64,000 bases of DNA from Streptococcus ovuberis. Lineage in GTDB: Bacteria; Bacillota; Bacilli; Lactobacillales; Streptococcaceae. Where the stretch lies: contig NZ_JAAXPR010000007.1 of the NCBI RefSeq assembly GCF_012396585.1, positions 1 to 64,000 of the forward strand, given 5' to 3'. Below the pieces are notes generated by a model that did no database searches, was not told the DNA's origin, and saw only the letters and a program-made list of their open reading frames with translations. This document shows, in pieces, positions 47,233-58,103 of this stretch; the stretch's first letter is position 1; each line of letters begins with the position of its first letter. The position numbers and the translations under genes were made by a program.

Positions 47233-47883
47233 ATGATTACACTTCAATCTATATCGAAATCATTCGGGCAACGGCAATTGTTTCAAAAACTCAATTTAAC
47301 CTTTGAGGCAGGTAAGGTTTATGCTCTGGTTGGTAAGAGTGGTAGTGGTAAAACAACTTTGCTCAATATGATAGGTAAGCTAGAAAAAGAGGATTCAGGG
47401 AATATTTTTTATAACGATAAATCTCTGCAATCAATAAGTGATTTAACTTTTTTTCGTCGTCATTTGGGTTACCTTTTCCAAAACTTTGGCCTATTAGATA
47501 ACCAGAGCATTCAAGACAATCTTGAGTTAGGGCTTATTGGTAAAAAAATGGGAAAGCAGGAAAAAACGAGAGCCCTTTATCAGGCATTAGAGCAAGTAAA
47601 TCTAGGTTATTTAGAGTTGAATAGAAAGATTTTTGAGCTTTCAGGAGGCGAAGCGCAACGGGTCGCTCTTGCAAAAATTATTCTTAAAAATCCTCCACTT
47701 ATTTTAGCAGATGAGCCAACAGCAGCACTGGATCCTAAAAATTCAGAGGCTATTATGGCTTTGTTGCTACAATTGAAATCTCCTGAGCGGTTGATTATTA
47801 TCGCTACCCATAATCCAGCCATATGGGAGAAAGCAGATTGCATCATTAGACTGGAGGATATCGTGACTCTCCAGTCTTATTAG
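47233..47883 (+). CDS. ABC transporter ATPase of the bacteriocin locus
   Basis: 216 residues: Walker A GKSGSGKTT, signature LSGGEAQRVALAKI, Walker B LILADEPTAALDP. It starts 2 bases after the membrane-protein stop and should pair with it. In lactococcin 972-type loci this pair is thought to give immunity or assist export of the peptide. The frame is intact, in contrast to its partner. Confidence 0.92.
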   Translation: MITLQSISKSFGQRQLFQKLNLTFEAGKVYALVGKSGSGKTTLLNMIGKLEKEDSGNIFYNDKSLQSISDLTFFRRHLGYLFQNFGLLDNQSIQDNLELGLIGKKMGKQEKTRALYQALEQVNLGYLELNRKIFELSGGEAQRVALAKIILKNPPLILADEPTAALDPKNSEAIMALLLQLKSPERLIIIATHNPAIWEKADCIIRLEDIVTLQSY

Positions 47884-48106
47884 TTGTCGGAGAGTTGAAT
47901 AAATAATTTTGACTTTTGAGACCGTTAGTTCCTCTGAAGGTGTAGCATCATTAAAAGCGAACAAAAAGGGACTCTGAGTAACAGAAAATGAACTGTGTCC
48001 GTTTTTTTTAGATTCGAGTTTAGACGTTTGCCATAAAATTAGAGGACTACTTTTCTTTTTGACCAATCCCCTAGTTTTTCCTTGTGGTTTATGGTAAAAT
48101 AAACCC

Positions 48107-48991
48107 ATGATTTCAGGAATTATTAATGTCAAAAAAGAGGCTGGGATGACCAGTCATGATGTGGTCTTTCGCTTGCGGAAAATCCTGCATGAAAAGAAGA
48201 TTGGGCATGGTGGTACGCTGGATCCCGATGTGACAGGGGTGCTTCCTATTGCAGTTGGAAAAGCTACTCGGCTCATCGAATACATGCAAGAAGAAGGAAA
48301 AATCTATGAAGGAGAGATAACTCTTGGTTTTTCCACCACAACGGAAGACGCCAGTGGGGAAGTGGTCGAGACGACCCCTATTGAAGAGGATTTAAGCGAG
48401 GAACAAGTGGATAGAGTCATGGCGGCCTTTGTCGGTCAGATTACTCAAGTTCCCCCCATGTATTCTGCGGTCAAGGTCAATGGGCGTAAGCTCTACGAGT
48501 ATGCCCGTGCCGGTGAAGAAGTCGAGCGTCCCGAGCGTCAGGTGGTCATTTACTCTTTTGAACGGACCAGTCCTTTGCAGTTTGAAGATGGTCTTGTTCG
48601 GTTTGGTTTTCAGGTTAAGTGCAGTAAGGGGACCTATGTGCGGACCTTGGCAGTTGATTTAGGGAAGAAGCTAGGCTATGCTAGCCACATGTCCAAGTTG
48701 GTCCGAACGTCAGCATCTGGTCTAGAGATTCAGGATGCCGTGACTTTATCAGAAATTGCTCAGAAAGTGGAGGAGGGAAATTGGGAGTTTCTATTGCCGA
48801 TCGAATTTGGTTTGGGGACGTTACCAAGGGTTCTCTTGAATGAGGAACAGGGGCAAGATATTCTCTACGGGAGATTTATTGCCTTGCCTGACGTGGCAGA
48901 TGACTGGGTTGCAGCTTTTCGAGCGGATCAATTGATTGCGATCTTAGAGAAGCGAGAAGAGCTCTACAAGCCTAGAAAAGTCTTTCTCTAA
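48107..48991 (+). CDS. truB: tRNA pseudouridine-55 synthase TruB
   Basis: 294 residues. The start [17 protein letters not shown] and the catalytic motif [22 protein letters not shown] (Asp39) identify TruB. It makes pseudouridine 55 in the T-loop of tRNAs. An extended -10 (TGGTAAAAT) lies 10-20 bases before the ATG, so the leader is very short. ribF follows 23 bases later. Confidence 0.96.
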   Translation: MISGIINVKKEAGMTSHDVVFRLRKILHEKKIGHGGTLDPDVTGVLPIAVGKATRLIEYMQEEGKIYEGEITLGFSTTTEDASGEVVETTPIEEDLSEEQVDRVMAAFVGQITQVPPMYSAVKVNGRKLYEYARAGEEVERPERQVVIYSFERTSPLQFEDGLVRFGFQVKCSKGTYVRTLAVDLGKKLGYASHMSKLVRTSASGLEIQDAVTLSEIAQKVEEGNWEFLLPIEFGLGTLPRVLLNEEQGQDILYGRFIALPDVADDWVAAFRADQLIAILEKREELYKPRKVFL

Positions 48992-49014
48992 CGAAATGTG
49001 GTAAAATAAAAAAC

Positions 49015-49932
49015 ATGAAAGTTTACAAAATCACTGACTATCGAGACATTGTACAGGAAGAGGACACTGTTCTGGTTCTAGGTTACTTTGACGGCTTGCA
49101 CCTAGGCCATCAAAGCTTATTTCAAGAAGCTCAAAAACTAGCAAAGCATTTGGGGTTGAAGGTTGCTGTATTGACTTTTCCAGAGTCTCCCAAATTAGCA
49201 TTTAGCCGGTTTGAGCCAGAGCTATTGCTTCACCTTAATAGTCCAGAGGATCGGTTGGCGAAATTTGCAGAAGCAGGGGTTGATTTCCTTTATTGGATTG
49301 ATTTTACAGGGGAGTTTGCCCAGAATTCATCGAGTGAGTTTATACAAAATTATGTCAAAACGTTACGTGCACAAGCGCTTGTAGCTGGTTTTGACTACCG
49401 TTTTGGAAGTGATCAAAAAGATGCGCATTACTTGAAAGAAGTTTTGGATTGCCCGGTTCATATTGTGGCTGAGCAACAATGGCAAGGCCAAAAGATTTCT
49501 TCAACACAGATCCGTCAGGCTATTTTAGCAGGCAATGTGACTCAAGCGCGTGAACTGTTAGGTTATACTTATAACACGCGTGGCCTTGTGGTTCACGGTG
49601 ATGCTAGGGGACGAACGATTGGTTATCCGACAGCTAATTTAGCGCCTTTGGATAGAGTTTTTCTACCAGGGGACGGTGTTTATGTGGCAGATGTTGAAAT
49701 CAAAGGAAAGTTATATCGGTCAATGGCCAGTGTTGGCAAAAATGTGACCTTTGATGGGCAAGAATTACGCATAGAAGCTCATATTCTTGATTTTGAAGGG
49801 GATTTGTATGGGCAGACCATTCAGATTCATTGGTTAGATAAATTGCGCGAAATGGTAAAATTTGATGGCATTGACAGTTTGACCCGACAATTGGCAGATG
49901 ATGAAGAAAAAGTCCGAGTCTGGAAGGCATAA
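49015..49932 (+). CDS. ribF: Bifunctional riboflavin kinase/FAD synthetase
   Basis: 305 residues. The N-terminal FMN adenylyltransferase has LGYFDGLHLGHQSL and ISSTQIRQAI; the C-terminal kinase has HGDARGRTIGYPTANL. It makes FMN and FAD, needed by GlpO and Nox encoded nearby. truB-ribF adjacency is common in Firmicutes. Confidence 0.96.
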   Translation: MKVYKITDYRDIVQEEDTVLVLGYFDGLHLGHQSLFQEAQKLAKHLGLKVAVLTFPESPKLAFSRFEPELLLHLNSPEDRLAKFAEAGVDFLYWIDFTGEFAQNSSSEFIQNYVKTLRAQALVAGFDYRFGSDQKDAHYLKEVLDCPVHIVAEQQWQGQKISSTQIRQAILAGNVTQARELLGYTYNTRGLVVHGDARGRTIGYPTANLAPLDRVFLPGDGVYVADVEIKGKLYRSMASVGKNVTFDGQELRIEAHILDFEGDLYGQTIQIHWLDKLREMVKFDGIDSLTRQLADDEEKVRVWKA

Positions 49933-50005
49933 AAACACGAAAAAGTCTAGCAAAATGATTTCAAATATTGTATAATATTAGAGACTGAATGACGAGGACG
50001 ATTGT

Positions 50006-50407
50006 ATGATTACCTTATTTTTATCTCCAAGTTGTACATCTTGCCGCAAGGCAAGGGCTTGGCTAACCAAGCATAATGTACCCTTTAAAGAACACAATAT
50101 TATGACAAGTCCCTTATCAGCAGATGAGTTAAAGCACATCTTGTCTCTGACAGAAAATGGTACGGATGACTTGATATCGACACGATCAAAAATTTTTCAG
50201 AAGTTGAACATTGATGTGGATGATTTGTCCATTTCGGAGTTGATTAAGCTGATTGAAGATTATCCTAGCCTGTTAAGACGGCCGATTTTGTTGGATAGCA
50301 AGCGCATGCAAATTGGTTTTAATGAGGATGAGATTCGTGCCTTTTTATCACGGGATTATCGCAAGCAAGAATTAAAAAATGCCACTTTGAAAGCGGAGAT
50401 TGGTTAG
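50006..50407 (+). CDS. spxA: Spx/ArsC-family transcriptional regulator
   Basis: 133 residues. The N-terminal CxxC redox switch is in [13 protein letters not shown] (Cys10 and Cys13), followed by the ArsC-like fold with [17 protein letters not shown] near residues 90-106. Spx binds the RNA polymerase alpha subunit and redirects transcription under thiol stress. A TATAAT at about 49971-49976 gives its own promoter. Streptococci usually have two Spx genes; which one this is cannot be said. Confidence 0.9.
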   Translation: MITLFLSPSCTSCRKARAWLTKHNVPFKEHNIMTSPLSADELKHILSLTENGTDDLISTRSKIFQKLNIDVDDLSISELIKLIEDYPSLLRRPILLDSKRMQIGFNEDEIRAFLSRDYRKQELKNATLKAEIG

Positions 50408-50409
50408 TT

Positions 50410-50688
50410 ATGGATAAGCAGTATTCCTATCCTTTAAATTTGTTGTGGAGCACTGATGAGATGACCTCAGTGCTTTCTTTTTTAAACCAGGTTGAAGCCG
50501 CCTATGAAGGTGGGGTAGAAGCTACAAAGCTCCTAGAAGCCTATCGTCTCTTTAAAACCGTTGTTCCAAGCAAGGGAGAAGAACGTCAGATTGACCGTGA
50601 CTTTGAAGCTGTGAGTGGCTATTCGACCTACCGGGTGGTGCAACTAGCGAGAGAACAGGGAAGGGGGAAAATCCGCCTTGGAAACTAA
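50410..50688 (+). CDS. UPF0223 family protein
   Basis: 92 residues, starting [20 protein letters not shown], and matching the small helical UPF0223 family between spx and an IMPase gene, its usual neighbourhood in streptococci. The function is unknown. It starts 2 bases after spx and its end overlaps the next gene by 11 bases. Confidence 0.88.
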   Translation: MDKQYSYPLNLLWSTDEMTSVLSFLNQVEAAYEGGVEATKLLEAYRLFKTVVPSKGEERQIDRDFEAVSGYSTYRVVQLAREQGRGKIRLGN

Positions 50689-51442
50689 ATTTGATTTTGC
50701 CAAGTCCCTAGTCTGGTCAGCGGGAGAATTTTTGAAGGCTGGCATGGACCAGCCCTTAGAAATCACAGAAAAAACGGATTTCACAGATTTGGTTACGGAT
50801 ATGGACAGAAAAGTCCAAGATTTTCTGATATCGGAGATTTTAAGCCAGTATCCGGCGGATCATTTTTTGGCAGAGGAAGAGGATTACAAGCAACCCATTG
50901 ATAAAGGATCGGTTTGGGTGATTGATCCCATCGATGGTACTAATAACTTTGTGGCTCAAAAGTGTGATTTTGCTATTTCACTGGCTTATTTTGAAGATGG
51001 TGTGGGGCAATTTGGCTTGATATACGATGTCATGGCAGGGGAGTTATTTTACGGTGGTGGACAGTTTGATGTTTTTTGCAATGACCACCGCTTAGCTGCC
51101 TATCAGAAGAAACCGTTAAACCAATCCCTTTTGGCAATCAACCCAGGCATGTATCGCCATAACATTCAGGGCTTAGCTGGTCTAGTTGATCAGGTTTTGG
51201 GGATTCGGACCTATGGTTCAGCAACGATCAGTATGGCCAAGGTCTTATCGGGTCAGCTCTTAGGCTATATTTCCCATATTAGTCCTTGGGATTATGCTGC
51301 TGCAAAAATCATGGGAGAACGCCTAGGTTATGTGACGATCGGGCTTGTAGAAGAACTTAATTTTAGTGACCGCCAGTATGTGATGATGGTTCCTGCCAGC
51401 CAATGTGATAGGATAATAGAAATTTTGGAGAATTCAAGGTGA
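50678..51442 (+). CDS. Inositol monophosphatase-family phosphatase
   Basis: 254 residues from a TTG start that overlaps the UPF0223 end, with AAGGGGGAAA upstream. The family motifs are visible: EEED metal ligands near residue 68, [13 protein letters not shown] and [16 protein letters not shown]. It removes phosphate from inositol phosphate or similar (fructose-1,6-bisphosphate, NADP or PAP are possible in relatives). The end overlaps the methyltransferase start by 4 bases (GTGA). Confidence 0.88.
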   Translation: METKFDFAKSLVWSAGEFLKAGMDQPLEITEKTDFTDLVTDMDRKVQDFLISEILSQYPADHFLAEEEDYKQPIDKGSVWVIDPIDGTNNFVAQKCDFAISLAYFEDGVGQFGLIYDVMAGELFYGGGQFDVFCNDHRLAAYQKKPLNQSLLAINPGMYRHNIQGLAGLVDQVLGIRTYGSATISMAKVLSGQLLGYISHISPWDYAAAKIMGERLGYVTIGLVEELNFSDRQYVMMVPASQCDRIIEILENSR

Positions 51443-52749
51443 CGTTACCGCAATCCTTTATTGATAAATACACACAATTGCTTGGAGATGAGGCCCAAGC
51501 TTTTTTGGAGAGTTTTGACAAACCTCCTGTTTCAGGCTTTCGAATCAATCCTTTGAAGGCTAAGAAGAAAGAGTTTGCCGAGAAAATCGATCAGATGCCT
51601 TGGTCATATTACGGTAAGGTATTAGGGAAATCCATTGAGCATGTAACAGGTCTTGTTTACTCTCAGGAGCCTGCGGCACAAGTTGTTGGGCAAATTGCTG
51701 CGCCCCAAAAAGGAATGAAGGTCTTGGATTTAGCAGCAGCACCAGGTGGAAAGTCAACGCACTTGCTCAGCTATTTGGACAATACAGGTGTCTTAGTCTC
51801 AAACGAAATCAGCAAGAAGCGGAGTAAGATTTTGGTGGAGAACATTGAGCGCTTTGGGGCGCGTAATGTTGTGGTGACCAATGAATCTCCGGAACGCTTG
51901 GCCAAGGTTTTCCCAGCTTATTTTGATTTGATCGTCCTAGATGCGCCTTGCTCGGGAGAAGGGATGTTTCGAAAGGATCCAGAAGCTGTCCAGTATTGGT
52001 CAGAGGCTTATCCTGCCCAGTGTGCTAGTCTGCAAAGAGAGATTTTGAGTTCTGCCTTGACCATGTTAGCGCCAGGAGGAAGTCTTGTCTACTCCACCTG
52101 TACCTGGTCACCTGAAGAGAATGAAGAAGTAGTGGAATGGCTATTAAGCCAAACGGACTACCTTGACTTGGTTCCAATTCAACACCTAAATGGCATGACG
52201 ACAGGGATCCATCAGCCCCAAACGGCTCGGATGTATCCCCATCGGTTTAAGGGAGAGGGGCAGTTTGTTGCTAAGTTCCGAGACCAAAGACCCGTTCAGG
52301 AGCCTACCGAGCTAAGGTCGGGCAAATCCAACCTTACTAGAGAACAGCTTGCTTACTGGCAAGCCTTTGCCAAAGAGCACCTGAACGTGTCAATCACGGG
52401 ATTGCTACAGGTGTTTGGGGAGGAACTTTACCTTTTGCCCGAAGGGTTGCCTGATTTGTCTAAGCTGAAGATTGCGCGTAATGGTCTGCATTTGGGAACC
52501 TTTAAAACCAAGCGTTTTGAGCCGAGCTTTGCATTAGGACTGGCGTTGAGACCTGATGAGGTATCAAAAACCATTGAACTATCCTCTGATGATTTTACCC
52601 GCTACATCTCGGGAGAGGCCCTTTCTCTAGCTCTAGACCTTCCTAATGGCTGGTATCAAGTAGTTGTGGAAGGGAATGGGCTAGGCTTTGCTAAGTGGGT
52701 CAGCGGGATACTCAAAAACTACTTTCCAAAAGGCCTCAGGATGAAATAA
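51439..52749 (+). CDS. rRNA m5C methyltransferase, RsmF/NOP2-SUN family
   Basis: 436 residues from GTG 51439. The SAM-binding region is VLDLAAAPGGKSTHLLSYL; the two catalytic cysteines lie in LDAPCSGEGMFRKDP and VYSTCTWSPEENEE. A C-terminal extension (about residues 290-436) of the RsmF/PUA-like type follows. It methylates a cytosine in 16S rRNA, with the exact position not deducible. Translationally coupled to the IMPase gene. Confidence 0.92.
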   Translation: MTLPQSFIDKYTQLLGDEAQAFLESFDKPPVSGFRINPLKAKKKEFAEKIDQMPWSYYGKVLGKSIEHVTGLVYSQEPAAQVVGQIAAPQKGMKVLDLAAAPGGKSTHLLSYLDNTGVLVSNEISKKRSKILVENIERFGARNVVVTNESPERLAKVFPAYFDLIVLDAPCSGEGMFRKDPEAVQYWSEAYPAQCASLQREILSSALTMLAPGGSLVYSTCTWSPEENEEVVEWLLSQTDYLDLVPIQHLNGMTTGIHQPQTARMYPHRFKGEGQFVAKFRDQRPVQEPTELRSGKSNLTREQLAYWQAFAKEHLNVSITGLLQVFGEELYLLPEGLPDLSKLKIARNGLHLGTFKTKRFEPSFALGLALRPDEVSKTIELSSDDFTRYISGEALSLALDLPNGWYQVVVEGNGLGFAKWVSGILKNYFPKGLRMK

Positions 52750-52899
52750 ACTACTTTCAAAATGGGGTTATCTATGTTATAGTGGAAAGAGAGAATTTGG
52801 TTGAAAGCCCCTAATTCGATTTAATCTGAAAAAGGATAACGGTTAAAGTGATTTAGGAAGACAAATAGCCATAAAAGTTACTCTAAAAAGGAGAAAAAA

Positions 52900-53766
52900 G
52901 TGAAAAAACGACTTCAATTCGGACGACTGGTCGTATTGGGATTGGCTAGCTTCAGCATGACAGCTTGTGCTAGCTGGATTGACCGTGGTGAATCCATTAC
53001 TGCTGTAGGGTCGACAGCCCTTCAACCTTTGGTTGAAGCAGCGGCCTATGAATTTGGTCAGGACAATATTGGTAAAACCATTAACGTTCAAGGGGGTGGT
53101 TCCGGAACGGGTTTATCCCAGGTTCAGTCTGGTGCTGTTCAGATTGGAAACAGTGACCTTTTTGCCGAGGAAAAGGAAGGGATTGATGCGTCTGCCCTTG
53201 TAGATCATCAAGTTGCTGTGGCAGGAATGGCTGTTATCGTTAATAGTAAAGTGACAGTTGACGATTTGACAACAGAAGAGTTAAAAAAGATTTTCACAGG
53301 TGAGATTACTAACTGGAAAGAACTAGGTGGAGAAGACCTTGAGATTTCCATTATTAACCGTGCCACGAGTTCAGGGTCTCGTGAAACCTTTGATTCGGTT
53401 ATTATGGGTGGTATGGCCGCTAAGCAGAGCCAGGAGCAAGACTCAAACGGGATGGTTAAGTCCATCGTTGCGCAAACGCCAGGAGCGATTTCTTATTTGG
53501 CTTTTGCCTATGTAGACGATTCGGTTAAAAGCTTGAAGTTGAACGGCTTTGAAGCGACTGCTGAGAATGTCACGACTAACAATTGGCCACTGTGGTCTTA
53601 TGAGCATATGTATACGCAAAAAGAAATCGATAGTTTAACTCAAGAATTCATGGAATACATACTGAGCGAAGACGTTCAAAAAGGAATCGTGCCAACTATG
53701 GGCTATATTTCGATCGATGACATGAAGGTCGAAAAGACAGCTGATGGTCAGGTAACACCAAAGTAA
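52900..53766 (+). CDS. pstS: Phosphate ABC transporter substrate-binding lipoprotein PstS
   Basis: 288 residues from GTG 52900 (AAAAGGAG upstream). A lipoprotein signal ends in MTAC (Cys about 23). Phosphate-binding segments [34 protein letters not shown] and [16 protein letters not shown] are typical. It captures phosphate outside the membrane for PstCAB. It opens a six-gene operon pstS-pstC-pstA-pstB1-pstB2-phoU. Confidence 0.95.
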   Translation: MKKRLQFGRLVVLGLASFSMTACASWIDRGESITAVGSTALQPLVEAAAYEFGQDNIGKTINVQGGGSGTGLSQVQSGAVQIGNSDLFAEEKEGIDASALVDHQVAVAGMAVIVNSKVTVDDLTTEELKKIFTGEITNWKELGGEDLEISIINRATSSGSRETFDSVIMGGMAAKQSQEQDSNGMVKSIVAQTPGAISYLAFAYVDDSVKSLKLNGFEATAENVTTNNWPLWSYEHMYTQKEIDSLTQEFMEYILSEDVQKGIVPTMGYISIDDMKVEKTADGQVTPK

Positions 53767-53775
53767 GGAGTAGAG

Positions 53776-54711
53776 ATGAAAAATCAAGAATTAGCCAAAC
53801 AGTTGACCACTCCATCTAAAAATTCCCGTCTGGAGAAGTTTGGAAAAAGCATTACGTTCTTCTGTTTAACATTGATTGTTTTTATAGTAGCCATGATTTT
53901 GATTTTTGTGGCTCAAAAAGGACTATCTACTTTCTTTGTTAATAAGGTGAACCCTTTTGATTTCCTGTTTGGTAGTCAATGGCAACCAGGCGTAAAGGAT
54001 GCGAATGGTCAACCTTATCTTGGAGCGCTTCCGATGATCATGGGATCTTTTATTGTGACGATTTTATCGGCCATTGTTGCTACTCCCTTTGCGATTGGGG
54101 CGGCCGTCTTTATGACAGAAGTTTCACCTAAATACGGTGCCAAAATCCTACAACCGGTGATTGAGCTTTTGGTCGGAATTCCGTCGGTCGTCTATGGCTT
54201 TATTGGTTTGCAGGTAGTTGTCCCTTTTGTTCGTTCTATCTTTGGAGGCACAGGATTCGGCATCTTGTCAGGGGTCTTTGTGCTCTTTGTCATGATTTTG
54301 CCAACAGTGACCTTCATGACAGTTGATAGTCTGCGAGCTGTGCCACGCCATTATAAAGAAGCGAGCCTAGCTATGGGGGCGACCCGTTGGCAGACGATTT
54401 GGCGTGTCATCTTAAACGCGGCGCGCCCAGGCATTTTTACGGCAGTTATTTTTGGGATGGCTCGTGCTTTCGGAGAAGCCTTGGCCATCCAGATGGTAGT
54501 CGGTAACTCGGCGGTCATTCCGACTTCGTTGACGACACCAGCAGCAACTCTGACCTCTGTTTTGACTATGGGGATTGGTAATACGGTTATGGGAACCGTC
54601 CAAAACAATGTGCTTTGGTCATTGGCTTTAGTCTTGCTCTTTATGAGTTTGGCGTTTAATATGGTGATGAAATTGATTACGAGAGAGGGTAAGAAAAATT
54701 ATGCACGCTAA
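53776..54711 (+). CDS. pstC: Phosphate ABC transporter permease PstC
   Basis: 311 residues, six membrane segments, and the EAA-type loop EASLAMGATRWQTIWRVIL that contacts PstB. It forms the membrane channel with PstA. It starts 9 bases after pstS and overlaps pstA by 11 bases. Confidence 0.95.
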   Translation: MKNQELAKQLTTPSKNSRLEKFGKSITFFCLTLIVFIVAMILIFVAQKGLSTFFVNKVNPFDFLFGSQWQPGVKDANGQPYLGALPMIMGSFIVTILSAIVATPFAIGAAVFMTEVSPKYGAKILQPVIELLVGIPSVVYGFIGLQVVVPFVRSIFGGTGFGILSGVFVLFVMILPTVTFMTVDSLRAVPRHYKEASLAMGATRWQTIWRVILNAARPGIFTAVIFGMARAFGEALAIQMVVGNSAVIPTSLTTPAATLTSVLTMGIGNTVMGTVQNNVLWSLALVLLFMSLAFNMVMKLITREGKKNYAR

Positions 54712-55588
54712 AAAAATAGATAAATTAGCAACATGGGTACTCTACAGTATTGCGACCATCATTGTTACTATTCTTACCTCTTTGATTCTCTTTATTTTGG
54801 CAAGAGGGATTCCGCACATCAGTTGGTCCTTCTTGACGAGTCCTTCCTCTTCTTATCAGGCAGGCGGTGGAATTGGGATTCAACTGTACAATTCGTTCTT
54901 TCTGCTAGTTGTGACCCTGATTATTTCTATTCCTATTTCAATGGGAGCAGGAATCTATCTGTCTGAATATGCCAAAAAAGGGCCTTTGACAAACTTTATC
55001 AGAACTTGTATTGAAATCTTGTCCTCTTTGCCATCAGTGGTAGTGGGTCTCTTTGGCTATCTAATCTTCGTTGTCCAGTTTCAATATGGCTTTTCCATTA
55101 TTTCAGGTGCCCTAGCACTGACCGTTTTCAACCTTCCTCAGATGACGCGTACGGTGGAAGATAGCTTGCGCAACGTCCATCATACCCAACGGGAAGCAGG
55201 GCTAGCTTTGGGGCTGTCGCGTTGGGAGACCGTCTTGCATGTGGTTATTCCAGAAGCTCTACCAGGGATTGTCACAGGGATCGTTCTAGCTTCAGGGCGT
55301 ATCTTTGGCGAAGCAGCGGCTTTGATCTATACCGCTGGTCAATCTGCGCCAGCACTCGATTGGTCTAACTGGAATATCCTCAGTGTCACTAGTCCGATTT
55401 CTATTTTCCGTCAGGCTGAAACCTTAGCGGTCCATATCTGGAAAGTTAATAGTGAAGGAACGATCCCAGATGCTGTTCAGGTTTCTGCAGGAAGTGCAGC
55501 CGTCCTCTTGATTTTTATCTTGATTTTCAACATTTCTGCACGTTACATCGGTCAGACGTTGTACAAAAAACTAACCTCAGCTGAATAG
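54701..55588 (+). CDS. pstA: Phosphate ABC transporter permease PstA
   Basis: 295 residues, six membrane segments, with the coupling loop EAGLALGLSRWETVLHVVI. It is the second half of the phosphate channel. A 180-base gap with no gene separates it from pstB1. Confidence 0.95.
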   Translation: MHAKKIDKLATWVLYSIATIIVTILTSLILFILARGIPHISWSFLTSPSSSYQAGGGIGIQLYNSFFLLVVTLIISIPISMGAGIYLSEYAKKGPLTNFIRTCIEILSSLPSVVVGLFGYLIFVVQFQYGFSIISGALALTVFNLPQMTRTVEDSLRNVHHTQREAGLALGLSRWETVLHVVIPEALPGIVTGIVLASGRIFGEAAALIYTAGQSAPALDWSNWNILSVTSPISIFRQAETLAVHIWKVNSEGTIPDAVQVSAGSAAVLLIFILIFNISARYIGQTLYKKLTSAE

Positions 55589-55768
55589 CAATTATGGGCT
55601 GAGTATAATGCCAATTTTTAGAAGTAGCTAGTAAGAAAATGATAGGAATTGGCCGGTCCGACTGCTCAATAGAAAAGCAACTGAGACCGAATCAGTAGAT
55701 AGGGATGGATTGTGGACTAAACCATGTGTAGTCTTCTTTCCCATTCCTCTTCAAAAAAAGGAGAACTA

Positions 55769-56572
55769 ATGGCGGATTACAATTGGAATGAACGGCATAT
55801 CATTACTTTCCCAGAGGAGAAGGTAGCTCTTGAAACCAAAGACCTCCATGTCTATTATGGGCCTAAGGAGGCTATTAAGGGCATTGATATGCAATTTGAA
55901 AAAAATAAAATTACGGCTTTAATCGGACCGTCTGGATGTGGTAAATCGACTTACCTCCGTAGCCTTAACCGGATGAATGACACCATTGACATCGCTAAGG
56001 TAACGGGGAATATTCTCTACGAGGGGATTGATGTCAACCGTCCTGATATGAATGTCTATGAAGTAAGAAAGCATATCGGCATGGTTTTTCAGAGACCAAA
56101 TCCATTTGCTAAGTCCATTTACAAAAATATCACCTTTGCTTATGAGCGGTCGGGTGTGAAGGATAAGCAATTCTTAGATGAAATCGTGGAAACATCTCTT
56201 AAACAAGCGGCCCTTTGGGATCAGGTGAAGGATGATCTTCACAAATCTGCCTTCACGCTCTCGGGTGGCCAGCAACAGCGGCTTTGTATTGCGCGCGCTA
56301 TTGCCGTTAAGCCGGATATTTTATTGATGGATGAGCCAGCTTCAGCGTTGGATCCTATTTCAACAATGCAGCTGGAAGAGACGATGTTAGACTTAAAGAA
56401 GAATTACACCATCATCATCGTGACCCACAACATGCAACAAGCGGCACGGGCTAGCGACTACACGGCTTTTTTCTACTTGGGAGATTTAATCGAATACGAC
56501 AAGACCATCAATGTCTTCCAAAATGCTAAACTTCAGTCTACTACTGACTATGTCACAGGCCGTTTCGGATAG
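55769..56572 (+). CDS. pstB1: Phosphate ABC transporter ATPase PstB (first copy)
   Basis: 267 residues from ATG 55769, chosen for its AAAAGGAG site; an in-frame ATG at 55724 adds 15 unlikely residues. Walker [10 protein letters not shown], signature [14 protein letters not shown], Walker [14 protein letters not shown]. It powers phosphate uptake. Two PstB genes in a row are typical of streptococcal pst operons. Confidence 0.95.
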   Translation: MADYNWNERHIITFPEEKVALETKDLHVYYGPKEAIKGIDMQFEKNKITALIGPSGCGKSTYLRSLNRMNDTIDIAKVTGNILYEGIDVNRPDMNVYEVRKHIGMVFQRPNPFAKSIYKNITFAYERSGVKDKQFLDEIVETSLKQAALWDQVKDDLHKSAFTLSGGQQQRLCIARAIAVKPDILLMDEPASALDPISTMQLEETMLDLKKNYTIIIVTHNMQQAARASDYTAFFYLGDLIEYDKTINVFQNAKLQSTTDYVTGRFG

Positions 56573-56580
56573 GAGGAATC

Positions 56581-57339
56581 ATGTCAGAATCTATTTTAAG
56601 TGTGAGAGACCTCTCGGTTTATTACCGAAAGAAAAAGGCCCTGGACAATGTCTCAATGGACTTTCAAGCCAATGAAATTACAGCCCTTATTGGCCCATCT
56701 GGATCAGGAAAGTCAACACTCCTGCGTTCAATCAACCGGATGAATGATCTCAATCCAGAAGCGACAGTGACAGGTTCTGTGACCTACAATGGCCACAATG
56801 TTTACAGTCCTCGAACTGATACAGTGGAACTCCGCAAGGAAATTGGGATGGTTTTTCAACAGCCGAATCCCTTCCCGATGACCATTTATGAAAATGTGGT
56901 CTATGGGTTGCGTTTAAAGGGCATCAAGGATAAAAACGTCTTAGATGAAGTGGTGGAACGCTCTCTCAAAGGGGCTTCCATTTGGGAAGAAGTGAAGGAC
57001 CGTCTCAATGATTCAGCTGTCGGATTATCTGGCGGTCAGCAACAACGGATTTGTGTGGCACGCGTTTTGGCAACCAGTCCGACGCTCATTCTCTTAGATG
57101 AACCGACTTCTGCCCTTGACCCTATTTCGGCAGGTAAAATTGAGGAAACACTTTATGAATTGAAGAAGGACTACACCCTTCTTTTGGTGACGCGTTCTAT
57201 GCAACAAGCATCACGGATTTCAGACCGTACCGGCTTCTTTCTGGATGGAAAATTGGTTGAATACGGTGAGACGCGTAAAATGTTCCTTAACCCACAAAAC
57301 AAGGAAACAGAAGACTATATTACTGGTAAATTTGGTTAA
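56581..57339 (+). CDS. pstB2: Phosphate ABC transporter ATPase PstB (second copy)
   Basis: 252 residues, Walker [10 protein letters not shown], signature [14 protein letters not shown], Walker [14 protein letters not shown]. It is clearly diverged from the first copy, so this is an old duplication. TAGGAGG precedes the ATG, 8 bases after pstB1. Confidence 0.95.
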   Translation: MSESILSVRDLSVYYRKKKALDNVSMDFQANEITALIGPSGSGKSTLLRSINRMNDLNPEATVTGSVTYNGHNVYSPRTDTVELRKEIGMVFQQPNPFPMTIYENVVYGLRLKGIKDKNVLDEVVERSLKGASIWEEVKDRLNDSAVGLSGGQQQRICVARVLATSPTLILLDEPTSALDPISAGKIEETLYELKKDYTLLLVTRSMQQASRISDRTGFFLDGKLVEYGETRKMFLNPQNKETEDYITGKFG

Positions 57340-57351
57340 AAGGAGACTGCT

Positions 57352-58005
57352 ATGTTGAGAACACAATTTGAAGAAGAACTAGATAAGCTGCACAATCAGT
57401 TTTATGCCATGGGGACAGAGGTCCTTGCCCAAATCAATCGTACGGTTCGTGCTTTTGTCAGTCATGACCGTGAATTGGCTCAGGAAATCATCGAAAAAGA
57501 TGAAATTGTCAATAACTATGAATTAAAGCTTGAAAAGAAATCTCTGGAAATCATTGCTCTTCAACAGCCTGTAGCCCATGACCTTCGGACGGTTATCACC
57601 GTTTTGAAGGCCTCAAGTGATGTGGAGCGAATGGGGGACCATGCTTTGTCTATTGCTCAGGCAACTATCCGAATGAAGGGTGAAGTTCGCTTGAAGGATG
57701 TGGAAGAAGAAATCAGCAAAATGGGTCGCGCCGTTAAGCTTATGGTTGAAGAAACCATGCATGCTTATATTAAAGGTGACGATGAAAAGGCTCGGGAAAT
57801 TGCGGCTTCAGATAAGGACATTGACGAACATTACAATAGAATTCAAGCCTTAGCGATTGAGCAAATTAAGGAAAATCCAGAAGCTATCATTGCAGGAAAG
57901 GATTATTTCCAAGTCTTGACCTATCTTGAACGGATCGGGGATTATGCCACTAACATTTGTGAGTGGGTGGTTTACTTGAAGACTGGTAAGATCATCGAGC
58001 TATAA
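57352..58005 (+). CDS. phoU: Phosphate-signalling protein PhoU
   Basis: 217 residues with two PhoU three-helix repeats; the metal-binding (E/D)xxxD pattern appears in VERMGDHALSIA and LERIGDYATNIC. PhoU restrains the Pst transporter and phosphate signalling when phosphate is plentiful. It ends the pst operon, with a terminator shortly after. Confidence 0.95.
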   Translation: MLRTQFEEELDKLHNQFYAMGTEVLAQINRTVRAFVSHDRELAQEIIEKDEIVNNYELKLEKKSLEIIALQQPVAHDLRTVITVLKASSDVERMGDHALSIAQATIRMKGEVRLKDVEEEISKMGRAVKLMVEETMHAYIKGDDEKAREIAASDKDIDEHYNRIQALAIEQIKENPEAIIAGKDYFQVLTYLERIGDYATNICEWVVYLKTGKIIEL

Positions 58006-58071
58006 AGCCGTTTCCTAAGAAGACTAGACGAGTAACAGAGGATCTGTGATTTTAGAAAACTAACGAAAAAT

Positions 58072-58103
58072 AACCACCCAGTTTTACCGCTAGGTGGTTT
58101 CTT
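58072..58103. terminator. Terminator shared by phoU and mntE
   Basis: AACCACC (58072-58078) pairs with GGTGGTT (58093-58099) around a 14-base loop, followed by TCTTT and preceded by an A-rich run. It overlaps the end of the convergent mntE gene. Confidence 0.7.
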
